This document shows positions 59,805-64,000 of a DNA stretch of 64,000 nucleotides, piece by piece. This stretch comes from Muscardinus avellanarius (lineage: Eukaryota > Chordata > Mammalia > Rodentia > Gliridae): assembly GCA_963383645.1 (NCBI GenBank), contig OY726573.1:22416845-22480844 (forward strand), read 5' to 3'. Each line of letters starts with the position of its first letter. Positions within the stretch are counted from its first letter, which is position 1. The position numbers and the translations under genes are program-made. The notes beneath the pieces were generated by a model. It saw only the letters and a program-made list of their open reading frames with translations, made no database searches and was not told where the DNA came from.

Positions 59805-61176
59805 TTTATTTGAAAACAGGGTCTCACTAAGTTGCTGAGAGCCTCACTAAGTAGCTGAGGCTGGCTTCGAACCTGTGTGATCCTCCTGTCTCAGCCTCCC
59901 AATCGCAGGGATTATAAGTGTGGGCCACCACGCCCGGCTTACTTATTTATTTTTGTGGTGCTGAGGAGCAAATCTAGGGTTTCACATGTGCTTGTATAGC
60001 AAATGTGTCCCAGTCCCTAGCCATTCCCAGTTTATTCTGAATTAAAAAAAAAAAAAAAAAAGGCTGGGTGTGGCACAGTCTTGTAATCCCAGCAGCTGGG
60101 AGGCTGAGACAGGAGGATTGCAGTTCATGGCCAGCCAGCTACTTTAGAGGCCCTTTGCAACTCAGTGAGACCCTGTTTCAAAATAAAGAATAAAAACAGG
60201 GCTGAGAGTGTAGCTTGGAGGCAGATGTCCCTGGGTTCCATCCCCATTACCCCCCCCCCAAAAAAAAAAAAAAAGTCCAGCTGGGCATAGTGCTGCCTGT
60301 AATCTCAGCACTGGGGAGGTTGAGACAGGAGGAGCATAGGTTTGAGGTTGGGCTCTGTAACTTAGACCCTCAGCAATTTAGTGAGACCCTGTTTTAAAAT
60401 CTAAAAAATAAAATAAAACAAGGGCTGGCAGTGTAGCTCACAGGTAGAATGCCCCTGGGTTCAGTCCCCAGTCCAAAATAATAATAATAATAATAATAAT
60501 AACAACAACAACAATAATAAAAAGTCCAAAGGAATGAGTAAAATAATGGGCCTTAAGCTGGTGCCTACAGCCTCAGGATGTCAGAGAGAAGAGCTAGCCC
60601 CTAGTACCAACCCTACTCACCCCTTCCCAACTCATCACCTGCCTCCCTCCCCGTCTTTGTTGGCCTTCTCTGGCTCCTTGGTGCTCCATGAAGGCGTGGG
60701 ACTTTCAGACACCTCTCAGGAGTCTCAGAGGCCCTGTTCTCACTGGTTTGTTTTTTAACCCCCAGTACTGAGGATTGAATCCAGGGCTTTGTGCATGCTA
60801 GGCAAATGGCTTACCGCTGAGCTCCATCCCCAGCACTTTTTACTTTTTTCCCTTTTTGGTGTCCTATTTTATTTTATTTAAAAAAATTTTTTTTGTGGCA
60901 CTGAAGATTGAACACAGAGGCATTACCTCCAAGCCATACCCATACCCGTAGCCTTTTTTTTTTTTTTTTTTTTGGTGGTACTGGGGGTGGAACCCAGAGG
61001 CTTTCTACCTCCGGCTATACTCCCAGACCTATTTTATATTTTATTTGGAAACAGGGTCTCACTAAGTTGCTGAGAGCCTCACTAAGTAGCTGAGGCTGCC
61101 TTCGAACCTGTGCGATCCTCCTGTCTCAGCCTCCCAAGCGCTGGGATGACAAGCATGCGCCACCACGCCCGGCTTT

Positions 61177-61232
<56 letters not shown>

Positions 61233-61985
61233 TTTTCCTTTGGGGATGGAACCCAGGGGCATTTGACCTCCGAGCTACCCCCTGCCCTATTTTTTATTCT
61301 TTATTTTGAAACTGGGTCTCACTGAGTTGCAGAGGGCCTCACTAAGTAGTTGAGGCTGTCTGCGAACCACGATCCTCAGGTTTCAGCCTCCCGAATGCTG
61401 GGATTACAAGTGTGCGCCACCACGCCCGGCTTATTCTTTATTTTGAAAAAGGGTCTCACTAAATTGCTGAGGGCCTCACTACATACCTGAGCTGTCTGTG
61501 ACCCGTGATCATTTGGTCTCAGCCTTCTGAATGCAGGGTTTACAAACATACATCACCACGCCTGGCTTTTTTTTTTTTTTTTTTTTTAATATGGAAACAG
61601 TCTCATTAGGTAATGAGAATCTCACTACTTGCTGAGACTGTTCTCGAACCTGTGATTCTCCTGTCTTAGCCCCCCAAGTACTGGGATTACAAGTGTGCAC
61701 CACCATGCCTGGCTTATTCTTTATTTTGAAACAGGGTCTCACTAAGTTGCAGAGGGACTTGCTAAGTAGCTGAGGCTGTCCTTGAACCTGTGATCCTCCT
61801 GTCTCTACCTCCCAAATACTAGGATTACAAACGTGCCTCACTTTGCCTAGCCCTTACTCTTTCATTTTGAGGCAGCACCTGGCTAAGTTCCCCAGGCTGG
61901 CCTTGACCTTACAGTCCTCCTGCCTCAGCCTTCCGAGTAGCTGGCATTATAGCCATGTGCCACCACGTGTCTAGCCTCACTAGCA
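59550..61985. mobile_element. SINEs and simple repeats in the SLC43A2 intron
   Basis: Antisense copies at 59700-59940, 60980-61175, 61245-61430, 61430-61570, 61600-61715 and 61720-61830. Sense copies at 60062-60255 and 60282-60470. (TA)n lies at 59756-59806, AAT/AAC triplets at 60479-60522 and (TTTC)n at 61174-61236. 60530-60750 is unique. Confidence 0.75.
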
Positions 61986-64000
61986 AATATGATGGCATAC
62001 CTGGTGTTGCCCTGACACTGTGTGACAACCATTTGCTGGCTATATTCTCTCAGTGTTTTCTCTCTGACATAAGGCACAGCCCAACAGTTAAAAGCAGGAG
62101 CTTTGGGTCTGACAGCAAGTGACCTTCTCTGCAACCCCACATGGTGTATGGAAGGGCTATTGAGTAGCGGCAGGAGGGCACTCAGTGGAGGACTGAATAC
62201 CTTGAGTGGCGCACACTGCTGCTGCCGGAGCCATGACGAGGGACTTGGCCTTCTGGCTGTGTGTCCTGCCTCTTGTTTGCTCTGCGCTGCAGCCGAGCTG
62301 ACCTCTCACCCACATCTTCTAGGCTGGACAGAGATGCTGCTTCCTGTTGCCGGATAGACTAAGGCAAGATCGGAGAGACAGGAGATCTCTGGGCAGGTGC
62401 CCTCAGCAGAGCTCAGTGATCTGCACCCTGGGCTGGAGGGGGCTCAGAGAAGGGACACCTCAGGAGTTTGGAGGGGCCACCAGCCTCGAGCCTCATGGCT
62501 CCCTCAAGCATCATCTGTGAACTGCTCCAGAGGCTTGCCACTCGTGCTGTTTCTCTGGGGAGGGGAGGCAGCTCTTGACCTCGGGGGAGGTCAGGGAGCC
62601 CAAGTGGAGAGAAAGCTCCCTTGCTTTCTCTCTCTCTCTGAAGATTTTGTGTGTCTTGTAAGTGGCACTCCACAGTGCAGGGGGCCATTCTCTCATCCCT
62701 GACCCTGGGTCTCCTAAACACCCTTAGCCCTTCCTGCTTCTGACACTCTGGCCACACCACTTGCTCGCCGGCCTGTTTCCGTGGTTCACCCTCCTCAGGC
62801 TGCACCGGCCGCCCACTGTGGGGACAACTGTTTAATACAGGTGCAGGTGATGTGGGGAGCTGGCGAGGGCCGAGCGCTGAGCCAGGGCTCCCTGGGACTT
62901 GACATTTCCTGGGTGCTTATCTGTTTGTCTGCCTCCTGGCCCGCCATGGCCACATGGAACGGATGGAGAGGAGCGGCCTGAGCAGGACTGTGTTTGGGCA
63001 TCTGCTGGGGCTGAGGTTACTTATGTGGGGTGTTTACTGCCAACAAAGCTTCTGGGTTTAATGCCCTGCAGGAGCAAGGGCGCTGGAATGGCTCCCTGGG
63101 CAGACGAGAAAGGCCATCCAGCCTCCCCCAGGCTCATCTGTTGCTGGACTCCACTCCTGGGGGCAGGGGCAGGGGCTGATTTGTTTAAGGAGAGCAGGCT
63201 GGTGGCCTAAAGTGTGGGTCCCTGTTCTGTGCAGGGTCTGTAGGATGAAAAAGGGAGCGACAGATATCAACACTTCCACCCTAGTCATCCTGAGCATGTG
63301 GGGGGTCTGCTTACCAGGGTGAACAGATTGCCAAACAATTTAAGGCATTTCCACTCCTATACTACTTCTGGCATGGCAGGAAGACTGCCTAGAGGGTACA
63401 CATGGGGACTTTTTTTTGGTACTGGAAGTTGAATCCAGGATGTTTGACCTCTGCTCTACACCCCTAGCCCAACTGTATTTTTTTACTTTGAAACAGGGTC
63501 TACGTTGCAGAGGCTACGCTTGGACCTGTAGTCTTCCTATCCCAGCCTCTCAGATATTGGAATTAAGGGTCTATGCCACCATGGCCTTATGGGATTTTTT
63601 TTTTAATTTGCTGAGGATGGAACCTATGGCCGTGCATGGTAGACCAGCAATGTACCATGGATCTCCACCACCCCAGCATTGCCTTGGGGTTTTATCTTTA
63701 GACTCGATGAGAAAAGCATGGACGTAGGGACCCGGCCGGGGTGTGGGGCTGGTGCCTTTCCTCGTGGGCACTGCTGCCTGGCGTCTCCACCCCTGCCCCC
63801 CACGGCTGCAGCACTTCAGGCCCTGGGCTTTCCCATGTCCTTAGAGCAGTGCCTGGCCCAGCCCCTGCATGGACGTGATCAGGTCTCACAGGCTTCTGTC
63901 CAGGTCTTGAGTGCCCTCTCCACCATTCACTCTGTCACGAGTGTGCTGGCTTGCTCAGACCTGCACACCCACCTGGAAATGCCCTTTGCCGTGGGGAGCA
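61986..64000. other. SLC43A2: SLC43A2 intron, unique 3' part of window
   Basis: Repeat-poor sequence, apart from a diverged antisense SINE (63415-63600). I see no exon, RNA gene or clear regulatory motif that I can name. The low repeat content in a SINE-saturated intron makes it a plausible place for regulatory sequence, but that is only inference. Confidence 0.4.

Noticed and set aside
53554..64000. Second coding exon of SLC43A2
   Set aside because: I looked for the expected continuation (ENVTNGT-like, then MNGWLSCQ-like peptide) in all listed frames and found none, so it lies beyond the window.

Overview
This window is nuclear DNA of a placental mammal, most likely a rodent of the squirrel family (ground squirrel, marmot or similar). 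It has split genes with GT/AG introns, AATAAA signals, L1 and MIR remnants, and a very high density of a dimeric SINE. In that SINE a 7SL/B1-like left half is joined to an ID-like, tRNA-Ala-derived right half and an A-rich tail, as known for B1-dID (MEN-type) elements of squirrels. The species call is an inference from repeat type.

Four protein genes lie head to tail on the + strand, in the same order as the human 17p13.3 block. (1) PRPF8, the U5 snRNP splicing core protein: the last 32 exons, codons 545-2335, occupy 1-22788. (2) RILP, the Rab7 effector of late endosomes and lysosomes: complete, 8 coding exons, 24240-27784, 368 residues. (3) SCARF1 (SREC-I), an endothelial scavenger receptor: complete, 11 coding exons, 28498-43434, 816 residues. 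(4) SLC43A2 (LAT4), an amino-acid uniporter: CpG-island promoter near 52.3-52.5 kb and first coding exon at 53394-53553. The rest of the window, to 64000, is its first large coding intron. All reading frames join cleanly across the proposed splice sites and I see no disabling change in any gene.

The stretches between exons are dominated by SINEs in both orientations, often nested, with three 3'-end L1 fragments plus one older L1 tail, several MIR remnants and many simple repeats. RILP and SCARF1 are only about 400 bases apart (polyA signal to next start codon). The SCARF1-SLC43A2 gap (about 9 kb) is mostly SINE sequence but contains a good CTCF-like site.

I found no unknown multi-gene system. 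The observations most worth checking are local: a SINE subfamily that carries a STAT/BCL6-like motif into introns, a PRPF8 splice donor lying inside a GTGA/GT microsatellite, two recent perfect duplications in PRPF8 introns, a likely intronic polyadenylation form of SCARF1, and palindromic promoter motifs of SLC43A2 and SCARF1.
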